Notes: generated by a model from the letters alone, not told the origin. A stretch of 16,168 nt of DNA from JAYGED01 sp046582565 (GCA_046582565.1 JAYGED010000203.1:1-16168), one strand, 5' to 3'. Counted from the stretch's first letter, positions 1 through 8,834 are shown. Translations and numbers: made by a program.

Positions 1-17
1 CGACGCTCTTCCGATCT
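1..17 (+). other. Illumina adapter remnant at contig start
   Basis: Bases 1-17 (CGACGCTCTTCCGATCT) are identical to the 3' end of the common Illumina TruSeq/P5 read-1 adapter. They are not genomic. The last adapter T joins the first two insert bases to make an in-frame TAG at 17-19, directly before the open P-II-like frame, so that stop is artificial. Real sequence starts at base 18. Confidence 0.95.
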
Positions 18-274
18 AGGACATCGTCTGCTCGCATATCAGCTACGGTCGCGGCGTCGGCAAGATGACCTCGTTGGATAACCGTAGACTCGGTGATCAG
101 GCTGAAAAGCAGATCCTCACCGTTGTGGTCGACGAGAAAGACGCCGACGACATCTTTTCCTTTATCTATTTCGAAGCCAACATCAACCAGCCGCACGGCG
201 GCATGATCGCCATGGCGCGCGCCGACCACCACGTCCCCCTGATCCTGCCCGATATTCCCGAGGAAGATGACTAA
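18..274 (+). CDS. P-II-like regulatory protein, C-terminal part (5' truncated)
   Basis: The frame is open from the insert start (first full codon 20-22, Asp) to TAA at 272-274, about 84 residues. The ATG at 65 is an internal Met, not the start. The sequence reads DIVCSHISYGRGVGKM, then an ILTVVVDEKDADDIFSFIY stretch, then a Gly-containing C-terminal strand (PHGGMIAMARA). This resembles the end of the P-II/GlnB-like ferredoxin-like fold, where an isoleucine/valine-rich strand and an Asp-rich helix precede the C-terminal strand. P-II proteins are small trimeric sensors of ATP/ADP and 2-oxoglutarate that bind partner enzymes or transporters. The T-loop would lie in the missing N-terminal part, so neither its uridylylation site nor a partner can be judged. 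It converges on the dehydrogenase at 278-2695 with a 3-bp gap. The family call is moderate; no subfamily is claimed. Confidence 0.6.
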
Positions 275-277
275 CGC

Positions 278-2695
278 TTAGGCGCGCGGCCGCTCGTTGC
301 CGGGATCGTACAGCGGATCGGCCATGACCGTTGCCGGGCGCAATTGGCCGAGCATCTGCACCTCGAAGCTGGTTCCCGGCTTCGCAAAATCAGGCTCCAC
401 ATAGGCGAAGGCAATACTCTTTCCCACCGCATGGCCGTAGCCGCCCGAGGTGGTCACGCCGATGATGCGGTCGTTATCGATCACCGGCTCGTTGCCCATG
501 CAGTCGCTGTCGTCGGCATCCACCGTCAGATAGACCAGGGTTGAGCGGGGACCGTCGGACTTGCTTTTGAGCGCCGCCGCGCGGCCGACGAAATCATCCT
601 TATCGAGCTTGAGGAAGCGCTCCATGTCGGCTTCGGTCATGGTGATCTCGTTGGTCAGCTCAGCGCCCCAGCCGCGATAGGCCTTCTCGAGCCGCAGGGA
701 ATTGAGCGCATAGACGCCGAAGTTGGCGATGCCGTGCTCCTCGCCCGCCGCCATCAGCGCATCGTACAGGCCGGCCATGGAGGCCATCGGGTGATGCAGC
801 TCCCAGCCCAGTTCGCCGGCGTAGGATACCCGGAGCGCCCGGGTCGGCACGCCGGCGATGTCAATCTCGCGGGCGGTCAACCAGGGGAAGGCTTCGTTGG
901 AGAGGTCGGCGTCGGTGAGCTTGGCCAGCACATCGCGCGCCCGGGGCCCGGTCAGCGCCAGCATGCCGTAATCGTCGGACAGATTGGTGACGGTCGCGTC
1001 CTCATCGTCCCGTCTGCCCTGGACCAGCATGTCGAGATCGTGCAGCTCACCGACCGCCGCCGATAGAACGTAGAAATGATCGTCCGCCAATCGGGTCACC
1101 GTCATCTCGCTCTCGATCATGCCGTCATTGGTCAGCATATGGGTGAGCGCAATGCCGCCTTCGCGACGCGGTATGCGGTTGGCGCAAAGCCTATTCATCA
1201 TGGCTTCCGCGTCCGGGCCGATCACATCGAACTTGGCGAAACTCGACAGATCGAGCAGGCCGACCCGCTCGCGCACCGCCTTGCATTCCTCGGCGACTGG
1301 GCCATGGTTGTTGGTGCGCCGGAAGCTGTAGATTTCGTCCTCGCCGGCGGGGGCAAAATATTTCGGCCGCTCCCAGCCGAAGGCCTCGGCATAGACGGCG
1401 CCCTGGTCCTTGAGCTTTTGATAGATCGGCGTGGTTTTTACCGGGCGCCCCGCATCGCGGAACTCGCCGGGCAGATGAACCGCATACATCAGCTGATATT
1501 CATCGATCGATTTCTCGAGGGTGTAATCACCGGCCGCCCAGTCGCCATAGCGGCGCGGATCCATCTCGCGCACGTTCCATTCGGACTGGCCGTGGATCAT
1601 CCATTCGGCGAGCACCTTGCCCGCCCCCGGCCCCTGGCAGACGCCGATGCTGGCGCCGCAGCAGAGCCAGTAGTTGCGCAGGCCCGGCGCCGGGCCGAGC
1701 AGGAAATTGCCGTCCGGCGTATGGGTGATCGGGCCGCTGACGATGCGCGAGATGCCGGCCTTACCGAACACCGGCATACGCTCCATGACCCGCTCCAGAT
1801 GAGGTTCCAGGCGGTAGATGTCCGGCGGCAACAGATCCATATCGAACGACCAGTCGACGCCGTCCAGGCCCCAGGCCTGAGCGCCGGATGTCTCGTACGG
1901 GCCGATCACCAGGCCCTGCTTTTCGCGCCGGTAGTAGCAGGACGCGCGCGGATCGCGGATAACCGGGAACTCCTCGCCGAGATCGGCGATCTCGTCGATC
2001 GGCTCGGTCACCAGATACTGATGGATCATGCTCACATAAGGCAGCTTGAGGCCGACCCAGGCGGCGGTCTGCGGGCCGAAACAGCCGGTCGCATTGACCA
2101 CATGCTCCGCCGTGATGGTGCCTTTCTCGGTCTCCACCAGCCACTCGCCACTGGGCAGTTGCTTGGTGTCGGTCACCCGGTTGAAGCGATAGATTTCAGC
2201 GCCCAGCTTGCGCGCTCCCGCCGCCATGGCCTGGGTCGAGGACGCCGGGTCGGTGTGGCCGTCGCCAGGGGTGTAGGCGCCGAGCAGAACGTCATCCACA
2301 TTGATCAGGGGATGCAGCTGCTTGATCTCGTTGGGGCCGATCAAATGGCATTCGGAGCCGGCCAGATCGAGCACGCCTTTGACATACTTGAACCAGTCGA
2401 CCTCGTCCTGGGTCACCGCCAGGCGAATGGCGCCGCAGCCGTGCCAGCCGGTATGCTGACCGGTCTCGGCCTCGAGGCTCTTGTACATCTCGATGCCGTG
2501 GCGATGAATCTTCGCCATATTGAGACTGCCGATGAAGCTCGGCACCAGCCCGGCCGCATGCCAGGTCGATCCCGAGGTCAGCTCACCCTTCTCAACCAGA
2601 ACCACATCGGACCAGCCTGCCTTGGCCAGTCCATACAGCGCGCCGACCCCCATGGCGCCGCCGCCGATAACCACCACCCGAGCTTGGCTTTTCAT
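278..2695 (-). CDS. Dimethylglycine/sarcosine dehydrogenase-type FAD oxidoreductase with GcvT-like C-terminus
   Basis: This 805-residue protein has the full domain order of the DMGDH/SARDH family. A DAO-type FAD domain covers about residues 5-370, with the dinucleotide motif GGGAMG at 11-16 and the ribose-binding Glu at about 35. A short FAO_M-type linker follows at about 372-445, ending in GWERPKYF. A GcvT-like folate-binding domain spans about 450-690 and a GcvT C-terminal barrel about 700-800. The segment GSTWHAAG places a His at residue 46 where mammalian dimethylglycine and sarcosine dehydrogenases attach FAD covalently. Such enzymes demethylate N-methylated glycines or related amines and pass the one-carbon unit to tetrahydrofolate; the exact substrate cannot be read here. 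The start is supported by GGGAGAGA seven bases upstream of the ATG. It lies 44 bp downstream of the Fe-S flavoprotein gene and is probably cotranscribed with it. Confidence 0.88.
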   Translation of the reverse strand: MKSQARVVVIGGGAMGVGALYGLAKAGWSDVVLVEKGELTSGSTWHAAGLVPSFIGSLNMAKIHRHGIEMYKSLEAETGQHTGWHGCGAIRLAVTQDEVDWFKYVKGVLDLAGSECHLIGPNEIKQLHPLINVDDVLLGAYTPGDGHTDPASSTQAMAAGARKLGAEIYRFNRVTDTKQLPSGEWLVETEKGTITAEHVVNATGCFGPQTAAWVGLKLPYVSMIHQYLVTEPIDEIADLGEEFPVIRDPRASCYYRREKQGLVIGPYETSGAQAWGLDGVDWSFDMDLLPPDIYRLEPHLERVMERMPVFGKAGISRIVSGPITHTPDGNFLLGPAPGLRNYWLCCGASIGVCQGPGAGKVLAEWMIHGQSEWNVREMDPRRYGDWAAGDYTLEKSIDEYQLMYAVHLPGEFRDAGRPVKTTPIYQKLKDQGAVYAEAFGWERPKYFAPAGEDEIYSFRRTNNHGPVAEECKAVRERVGLLDLSSFAKFDVIGPDAEAMMNRLCANRIPRREGGIALTHMLTNDGMIESEMTVTRLADDHFYVLSAAVGELHDLDMLVQGRRDDEDATVTNLSDDYGMLALTGPRARDVLAKLTDADLSNEAFPWLTAREIDIAGVPTRALRVSYAGELGWELHHPMASMAGLYDALMAAGEEHGIANFGVYALNSLRLEKAYRGWGAELTNEITMTEADMERFLKLDKDDFVGRAAALKSKSDGPRSTLVYLTVDADDSDCMGNEPVIDNDRIIGVTTSGGYGHAVGKSIAFAYVEPDFAKPGTSFEVQMLGQLRPATVMADPLYDPGNERPRA

Positions 2696-2739
2696 GGCGC
2701 TCTCTCTCCCGTCTGAATCTAATTTCCTTGTAGCAGAAA

Positions 2740-5526
2740 TTACCCGTCCGCCAAGGCCATTTCGAACAGGCGGGCGGCATGCATCACATCGGCCCCCGCG
2801 CCGTGGCGGATTTGCTGGCGGCAGCTTATGCCGTCGGCCACCAACAGGGTGCCGGGCGGGGCCTCACGCACGGCGGGCAGCAGGTCGGCCTCGGCCATCT
2901 TCATGGAGATGTGATAATGCTCTTCCTCATAGCCGAACGAGCCGGCCATACCGCAACAACCCGATTTGATGGTCGTGGTTTCCAGCTCGGGGATCAGGGA
3001 CAACGCCTCGCTCACCAGGCCGAATTCGCCCGATGCCTTTTGATGGCAATGGCCGTGGACCAGGGCACGGGCGGCCGGCAGGGGTTTGAGATTCAAAGTC
3101 TCATCACGGCTGCAGAGGAACGCCTCCAAGGATTGGATTTTCACATCGAATTCGTCCATGCGGCAGGCCGGCTCAAGGCCGACGATGGGAACGTTGCGCT
3201 CGATAAAAGGCGCGAGTGCTGCTTCGGTGCGCCGCGCCTCGACTCTGGCTTCCTCGACCAGCCCGACCGACAGGAAGGTTCCCCCACAGCACAGGCGATC
3301 CGGAGAATGAACCCGATAGCCCATGGACTGCATGACCGCGACCGCTGCGTGGAGATTTTCGGGCTCGAAATGCCGGTTGAAGCAATCAGCGAGCAGAACC
3401 ACGTCTTTTCCCGCCCCCTCTACCCCTCCCTGCCCGCTTGGCGCGGGGCCACGGAAAACATCGCGGCGCCAGCGCGGCAGGGGGCGTTCGCCGGTAAAGC
3501 CCACGGGCAGGCGAAGGTTTGATAGCGGCGCGAGCCGCGCCGCCCAGGACGCATAGCGCGGCAGATAGGCGATCAGCCGCTCGCGCAGGGGCAGGCCGTG
3601 GCGCTTTCGGTAATGATGCAGGAATTCGATCTTCATGCGCGCCATGTCGACGCCGGTCGGGCATTCCCGCTTGCAGCCCTTGCAGCCAACGCAGAGCGCC
3701 ATGGTGTCAAACATTTCAGATGATGTAAAAGCGTCCGGCCCGAGCTGGCCGCTGATCGCGAGACGCAGGCTGTTGGCGCGGCCCCGGGTCAGGTGGCGCT
3801 CGTCCCTGGTGGCGCGATAGGACGGGCACATGACGCCGTCGTCCCATTTCCGGCAGGCGCCGTTGTTGTTGCACATCTCGACGGCGCCGCCGAACCCGCC
3901 CCAGGCGGACCAGTCGAGGACGCTCTGTTCTGGCTCCTGCACGGCATAGCCCGGCGGGTAGCGAAACAGCGAACGGTCGTCCATGCGCGTGGGCCGCACG
4001 ATCTTGCCGGGATTGAACAGCCCGGTCGGATCGAAGGCGTCCTTCACCGCCTCGAAGGCGCGCACCAGCCGTTCGCCGAACATGACCTCATGGAATTCTG
4101 AACGCACCAGGCCGTCGCCATGTTCGCCGGAATGGGAGCCCTTGTATTCGCGCACCATGGCGAAGGCTTCCTCGGCGATGGCGCGCATCTTGGTCACATC
4201 GCCGCCGTCCTTCATGTTCAGCACCGGGCGCACATGCAGGGTGCCGACCGAGGCATGGGCATACCAGGTGCCCGCAACCCCGTGGCTTGCGAAAATGCCG
4301 TCGAGCCGCTCGGTATAATCGGCCAGGTCGTCGAGCGGCACCGCGCAGTCCTCGATGAAGGAGACCGGCTTGCCCTCGCCCTTCATGGACATGAGGATAT
4401 TGAGCCCCGCCTTGCGAACATCCCACACCGCGCTCTGGAAGGCCCGGTCGGTCGCCTCGACCACGGCGTCCGGCAAGCCGTGATCGCCCAACAGCGCCAC
4501 CAGATCAGCGAGACCCGCCTTCTGCTCGGCCTCGTCGTCGCCGGCGAATTCGACGATCAGCAGGGCGCCGGGATCGCCGACCACGAAACGATCCACGGCG
4601 GCGGCAAATTGCGCCTGCTCGCGGGCCAGCGCCAGCAGGGTCGGATCGACCAGCTCCACCGCCGACGGGTCCAGGCTAACGATAGCCGGGGTCAGCTCCA
4701 TGGCGCGGCGGAAGCTCGGGAAATGGCAGACACCCATGACGCGATGGCGGGGGATCGGCTGAAGATCGAGGGTGATGGTGGTGAAGAACCCCAGGGTGCC
4801 TTCCGAGCCGACCAGCAGATGGGCCATGTTCTCGGCAATGCGATCGATGTTGTAGCCGCCGACCCGGCGCAACAGGTCGGGAAAGCGCCGCCTGATCTCG
4901 TCGCCTTCGCGCAACGCCAGCGCCAGCATTTGTGCGGCCAGGGCATCATCGCCGGGGGTTGCGTCGAATCGCCGGGTTTCGCCGCCAGCCAGCACCGCAT
5001 CGATAGCGCGCACATTATGCACCATGTTGCCGTAGCGGATCGAGCGCGCGCCGCAGCTGTTGTTGCCGGTCATGCCGCCGATGGTGGCGCGGTTGGCCGG
5101 CGATACATCGACCGGGAAGAACAGGCCGTGAGGCGCCAGCCAGCGATTGAGGCGGTCGAGCACCATGCCGGGCTGAACTTTGATCCGGTGCGCCTCCGCG
5201 TCGAATTCGAGCACCCCATCGAGATATTTGCTGCAATCGATGACCAGGGCCTCGCCTACGGTCTGGCCGCATTGCGAGGTGCCGGCGCCGCGCGGCAGAA
5301 TCGGAACCCCCGCCTCGGCGGCTACGGCGATGGCGCTGATAACGTCACCCTCGCTCTTCGGCACGACCACGCCGATGGGCTCAATCTGATAGATCGAGGC
5401 GTCAGTCGAATAGCGCCCCCTGCTGGCCGCGTCGAACAGCACCTCGCCTTCGAGTTCACGGGAAAGCCGGGCGGCGAGCGCGCTGTCACCTGGTTTAATG
5501 TCTGATCGCGTCATTGGGCGGATCAT
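2740..5526 (-). CDS. GlcD-type FAD-linked dehydrogenase fused to Fe-S and CCG domains
   Basis: This 928-residue fusion combines a VAO/GlcD-type FAD dehydrogenase with a GlcF-like electron-transfer half. The FAD-binding (PCMH) domain is at about 45-260 (PRGAGTSQCGQ at 78-88, GSEGTLGFFT at 240-249). The FAD-oxidase C-terminal domain is at about 265-510 (WYAHASVGTLHVRP, GEHGDGLVRSEF at 467-478, FNPGKIV). A two-cluster ferredoxin region follows (Cys 552, 558 and 567, the last in CPSY; then CVGCKGCKRECP at 612-623). Two CCG-type segments lie around CCGG at 746-749 and CCG at 857-859. The layout matches the YdiJ/D-2-hydroxyacid dehydrogenase group, which oxidises D-lactate, D-2-hydroxyglutarate or similar acids and feeds the respiratory chain. 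The substrate is not assignable. No clear Shine-Dalgarno precedes the first ATG, and Met5 (5514) is an alternative start. It lies 33 bp after the hpnM stop on the same strand. Confidence 0.88.
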   Translation of the reverse strand: MIRPMTRSDIKPGDSALAARLSRELEGEVLFDAASRGRYSTDASIYQIEPIGVVVPKSEGDVISAIAVAAEAGVPILPRGAGTSQCGQTVGEALVIDCSKYLDGVLEFDAEAHRIKVQPGMVLDRLNRWLAPHGLFFPVDVSPANRATIGGMTGNNSCGARSIRYGNMVHNVRAIDAVLAGGETRRFDATPGDDALAAQMLALALREGDEIRRRFPDLLRRVGGYNIDRIAENMAHLLVGSEGTLGFFTTITLDLQPIPRHRVMGVCHFPSFRRAMELTPAIVSLDPSAVELVDPTLLALAREQAQFAAAVDRFVVGDPGALLIVEFAGDDEAEQKAGLADLVALLGDHGLPDAVVEATDRAFQSAVWDVRKAGLNILMSMKGEGKPVSFIEDCAVPLDDLADYTERLDGIFASHGVAGTWYAHASVGTLHVRPVLNMKDGGDVTKMRAIAEEAFAMVREYKGSHSGEHGDGLVRSEFHEVMFGERLVRAFEAVKDAFDPTGLFNPGKIVRPTRMDDRSLFRYPPGYAVQEPEQSVLDWSAWGGFGGAVEMCNNNGACRKWDDGVMCPSYRATRDERHLTRGRANSLRLAISGQLGPDAFTSSEMFDTMALCVGCKGCKRECPTGVDMARMKIEFLHHYRKRHGLPLRERLIAYLPRYASWAARLAPLSNLRLPVGFTGERPLPRWRRDVFRGPAPSGQGGVEGAGKDVVLLADCFNRHFEPENLHAAVAVMQSMGYRVHSPDRLCCGGTFLSVGLVEEARVEARRTEAALAPFIERNVPIVGLEPACRMDEFDVKIQSLEAFLCSRDETLNLKPLPAARALVHGHCHQKASGEFGLVSEALSLIPELETTTIKSGCCGMAGSFGYEEEHYHISMKMAEADLLPAVREAPPGTLLVADGISCRQQIRHGAGADVMHAARLFEMALADG

Positions 5527-5559
5527 AACACCGACGACGCCGGCTTCCAGTTACAATAG

Positions 5560-6171
5560 TTACTGGCGGCCTTCGCGCTCGATTGTGGCGATTTTCTTTT
5601 CGATCTCGGCGAACAGCCCATCGAAGCCTTTGCTCTTGAGAATGCCGGCGTAATCCGCCCGCTTGAGGGCGATCTCGCTATAGACGCCGTCGAGATAGAC
5701 ATCGATGATCCGCCACATTCCGGCAACCTCATGGATCAAATAATTGAGGGCCACGGTCTGGCCATCGCTTTTGACGATCTCGGTCTTGACCAGCACGGTG
5801 CCGCGTGGCGCGGGCTCCTCGGATAAAGTACGGAATTGTTCGCCCGAGAAGCCGTTGAACCGCGCCGCATAGATGGTAATGCTGAGGCGGGTTATGGCGT
5901 CTATGATGCGCAGCCGCTGTTCCTCGCTTGCCCTTTGCCAATAGCGTCCGGTCGAGGCGCGGGCGATCAGGGCCATATCGTAGGTTTCCGTCATCACCGA
6001 CGTGATGTAGTCGCGCCGGCCCTCGAAGCCGAGGGAATCGGCGGCCATCATGACGTCGAGCAGGGTGTCATGGAGCGAGGTCACGATATGGCGGGCCGGG
6101 GATTCGGCGGCGCGAGCCGTGAAGCTCAGGCCCAGCAGGGCGATGAGAGTGAATGCGAGGATGCGCTGCAT
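5560..6171 (-). CDS. hpnM: HpnM, MlaC/Ttg2D-like periplasmic hopanoid-associated protein
   Basis: A 203-residue protein with a clear Sec signal peptide: basic N-terminus (MQR), hydrophobic core at about 4-17, and ARA-A near 19-22 as likely cleavage site. The mature part has features of the Ttg2D/MlaC family: a helical N-terminal half with RDYITSVMTETYDMALIARASTGRYW, then a beta-rich half with VKSDGQTVALNYLIHEVAGMWRIIDVYLDGVY. MlaC-like proteins carry lipids across the periplasm. The HpnM branch is found beside hpnN in hopanoid producers and is thought to assist hopanoid trafficking. AGGAA lies six bases before the ATG. The gene diverges from hpnN, which strengthens the hpnM name over a generic mlaC. 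The downstream genes on the same strand are the two flavoproteins, which have no known hopanoid role. Confidence 0.85.
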   Translation of the reverse strand: MQRILAFTLIALLGLSFTARAAESPARHIVTSLHDTLLDVMMAADSLGFEGRRDYITSVMTETYDMALIARASTGRYWQRASEEQRLRIIDAITRLSITIYAARFNGFSGEQFRTLSEEPAPRGTVLVKTEIVKSDGQTVALNYLIHEVAGMWRIIDVYLDGVYSEIALKRADYAGILKSKGFDGLFAEIEKKIATIEREGRQ

Positions 6172-6186
6172 GATAAATTCCTATAG

Positions 6187-6216
6187 ACAATATGCGTCTT
6201 CCGCACCGCCTTGCAA
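6187..6216 (-). promoter_or_regulatory. Candidate sigma70-type promoter for hpnM
   Basis: On the minus strand, TTGCAA (6216-6211) and TATTGT (6192-6187) are 18 bases apart, each matching four of six consensus positions. The -10 box ends 15 bases before the hpnM ATG. It lies within the hpnM/hpnN divergent region. Pattern match only; alphaproteobacterial promoters are often poorly conserved. Confidence 0.35.
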
Positions 6217-6254
6217 GCCGCCGACCACAAAACGCCAGCACCCCTAATGAAGTC

Positions 6255-8834
6255 ATGACTCGAGATAAGGATCACGCGCCCGGCAGGATGCTCGCTGGTT
6301 GGATCGGCGCGGTGCATCGCGGCGCCGGATGGGTCGTTGCCGCCGCAATCGCCGCCAGTGCGGTGAGTCTCTGGTTCACCGCCTCAAACCTCGGCATCAA
6401 CACCGACACCACCGACATGATCGATGAGACCCTGCCGTTCCGCCAGGCGATCAAGGATTATGACCGGGCGTTCCCGCTCTCCATCGATACCCTGGTTGTG
6501 GTCATCGACGGGGAGACGCCCGATCTCGCCGAGGACGCCGCCACGCGGTTGGCCGTTCGCCTGCGCCGTGACGACGCAATCTTCAAGACCGTCTACCAAC
6601 CCGGCGGCGATCCTTTTTTCGCGACCAACGGCCTGCTTTATCTCGATACGGAAGCGCTTGGCGATCTGGCCGACAATCTGGCGGAGGTCCAGCCGCTGAT
6701 CGGCAAGCTATCCGTGGACCCCTCCTTGCGCGGCCTGTTCGGGGTGTTGCAGAGCGCCCTGGAAGAAGAAGACGCTGAGAGCTTCGACCTCACCGACGCT
6801 TTTGGACGCCTCAATACGGCGACCGAGGCGGCTCTTGAGGGCCGCTCCTATCACCTTTCCTGGCGCTCGGTGATTTCCGGTGACGACGAGGCCGACATTA
6901 ATGACCGCCGCGCCTATCTTGTGGTCCAGCCGGTCCTCGATTTTACCAGCATGCAGCCGCAGAAACTGCCCCTCGACAGGGTGCGATCGGTGATCGATGA
7001 GCTTGGGCTAACAGCGGACAAGGCTGTGCGCGTTCGCCTGACGGGAAGCGTCGCCCTGAATTACGCCCAGCTTGAAAGCGCCCGCGACGGCGCCGAGCTG
7101 GCCGGACCCTTGTCATTCCTGCTGGTCGGCGTGATCCTTCTCTTGGGCTTGCGCAGCGTTCGGCTGGTGTTTTCGGCGCTGATCACCCTGCTTTGCGGGC
7201 TGATCTGGACCGCCGGATTCGCCACCGCCGCCATCGGTGAACTTAATATCATATCGATTGCCTTCGCGGTGCTGTTCATCAGCCTGGGGGCTGCTTTCAG
7301 CATCCATATGTGCCTGCGCTACCGGGAATTGATCGGCCTCGGAAAAGACCAGAACGAGGCCGTGGCCAGCGCCGGGCGCGAGGTCGGCGGCGCGCTGTTC
7401 TTCTGCGCGGCGACCACGGCGGCGGGGTTTTATGTCTTCATCCCGACGGATTACACGGGCGTATCGGAACTCGGCCTGATCGCCGGCACCGGCATGTTCA
7501 TCTGCCTGTTCGCGAATTTTACCGTGCTGCCCGCCATGCTGGGTGTCCTGCCCATTGCTTACAAAGCGCCCGCCGCCCGCCGGCCAGCCGGCAAGGATAT
7601 TCTGCCGCGCCACCGCAAGGCGGTGCGGATTGGCGCCGTAATCGTCGCCTTGGCGGCGATCCCGCCGGTGATCGCGGCGCGCTTTGACTTCAACCCGCTT
7701 AACCTGCACGACCCGACCGCCGAATCGGTGACCACCCTGCAAGACCTGTTGAAAGAGAGCGAACGCCCGCCCTGGTCGATCGATGTTCTCACCGACGGGG
7801 TCGCCGAGGCGGACGCCCTGGCCCAGGAAATCGACAAGCTGGACGGCGTTTATCAGGCCCTCTCCATCGCCGATTACCTGCCCAACGATCAGGCGGAAAA
7901 ACTTGCGCTGATCGAGGAGATAGCCTTGTTCATGGGCCTGCCGATAGTGAACGCCCTGGCGCCGCCTGATGCCGCCGAACGGCAACAGGCCCTGGACAGC
8001 TTCAAGGCCGCCCTCGACGGTTATGCCGGCTCCGGTGCCGAGCAGTTATCTGAAAACCTCGCCCGGCTCCTCGCAAAAGACGATGTGGCCTCTCTCCTCG
8101 AGACCATAGAGGACAGCCTCCTCGGCGGCTTCCCCGAGCGTATTCGCCGTCTCTATACAGCGCTTGAGCCGGTCGAGCCGATCACCTTCAGCGATCTTCC
8201 GCAATCCCTGGTGATGCGCGAGATGGCCATGGACGGGCGAGTTCGGATTCAGGTCTTTCCAGAGGACGACCTTACCGACAATCAAGCGCTTCGGCGCTTC
8301 GTGACAACCGTGCGCAGTGTGGCCCCCGATGCGGTCGGCAGCCCTATATCTCTGCTCGAATCCGGCGATGCGGTGGTCGATGCCTTCATCCAGGCGCTGA
8401 TCTCGGCGGTGGCGGCCGTGGTGGTTCTGGTTATCGTCCTCATGCGCCGGCTCGACGATGTGATCTTCGTGGTCACCCCCCTGCTGCTCGCGGCCCTGTT
8501 GACCATCGCCGCATCGACGCTGTTCAACCTGCCCTTCAATTTCGCCAATGTGATCGTGCTGCCGGTGCTGTTCGGGGTCGGCGTGGATTCCGCCATCCAT
8601 CTCGTCTATCGCTATCGAACGGACCCCAAGAGCCGCGCCTCGATCCTGTCGACCAGCACGGCGCGCGGCGTGGTGTTCAGCGCACTCACCACCATAGCCG
8701 GTTTCGGCAGCCTGGCGGTCTCGACCCACCGCGGCACCGCGACAATGGGTGTTTTGCTGACGATCGGCGTTATACTGACCCTGATCTGCACCCTGTTGGT
8801 GCTGCCGGCGCTGTTGCCCCGTGAAGAGAAATAG
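6255..8834 (+). CDS. hpnN: HpnN, RND/MMPL-family hopanoid exporter
   Basis: An 859-residue transporter from the chosen ATG (880 if the ATG at 6192 is used). It has the RND duplication: one transmembrane helix at about 25-43, a large periplasmic loop, a five-helix block at about 283-440, a second periplasmic loop, and a C-terminal helix block at about 709-855. The second block carries GVGVDSAIHLVYRYR; the matching first-block segment SLGAAFSIHMCLRYRE lacks the Asp. Length and layout suit HpnN, the inner-membrane transporter that moves hopanoids to the outer membrane. The neighbouring hpnM, hpnH, hpnG and shc support the name; a more general MMPL exporter is the alternative. I prefer 6255 because 6192 would leave only 20 bp for two divergent starts and would add a basic, low-similarity-looking leader. 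Neither start has a strong ribosome-binding site. Confidence 0.8.
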   Translation: MTRDKDHAPGRMLAGWIGAVHRGAGWVVAAAIAASAVSLWFTASNLGINTDTTDMIDETLPFRQAIKDYDRAFPLSIDTLVVVIDGETPDLAEDAATRLAVRLRRDDAIFKTVYQPGGDPFFATNGLLYLDTEALGDLADNLAEVQPLIGKLSVDPSLRGLFGVLQSALEEEDAESFDLTDAFGRLNTATEAALEGRSYHLSWRSVISGDDEADINDRRAYLVVQPVLDFTSMQPQKLPLDRVRSVIDELGLTADKAVRVRLTGSVALNYAQLESARDGAELAGPLSFLLVGVILLLGLRSVRLVFSALITLLCGLIWTAGFATAAIGELNIISIAFAVLFISLGAAFSIHMCLRYRELIGLGKDQNEAVASAGREVGGALFFCAATTAAGFYVFIPTDYTGVSELGLIAGTGMFICLFANFTVLPAMLGVLPIAYKAPAARRPAGKDILPRHRKAVRIGAVIVALAAIPPVIAARFDFNPLNLHDPTAESVTTLQDLLKESERPPWSIDVLTDGVAEADALAQEIDKLDGVYQALSIADYLPNDQAEKLALIEEIALFMGLPIVNALAPPDAAERQQALDSFKAALDGYAGSGAEQLSENLARLLAKDDVASLLETIEDSLLGGFPERIRRLYTALEPVEPITFSDLPQSLVMREMAMDGRVRIQVFPEDDLTDNQALRRFVTTVRSVAPDAVGSPISLLESGDAVVDAFIQALISAVAAVVVLVIVLMRRLDDVIFVVTPLLLAALLTIAASTLFNLPFNFANVIVLPVLFGVGVDSAIHLVYRYRTDPKSRASILSTSTARGVVFSALTTIAGFGSLAVSTHRGTATMGVLLTIGVILTLICTLLVLPALLPREEK

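Noticed and set aside
1076..2716. 546-residue open frame on the plus strand opposite the dehydrogenase
   Set aside because: It mirrors the codon structure of a strongly recognised gene on the minus strand, shows no known motif, and is Ala/Arg/His/Gly-rich like typical antisense frames in GC-rich DNA.
4120..5505. 461-residue plus-strand frame opposite the FAD/Fe-S dehydrogenase
   Set aside because: Antisense shadow; all family motifs are on the minus strand.
6211..6230. Sigma54-like site TGG-N8-TTGCA on the minus strand before hpnM
   Set aside because: Only the TGG and TTGCA parts match; the rest of the -24 element does not, and the other two TTGCA sites have no -24 element.
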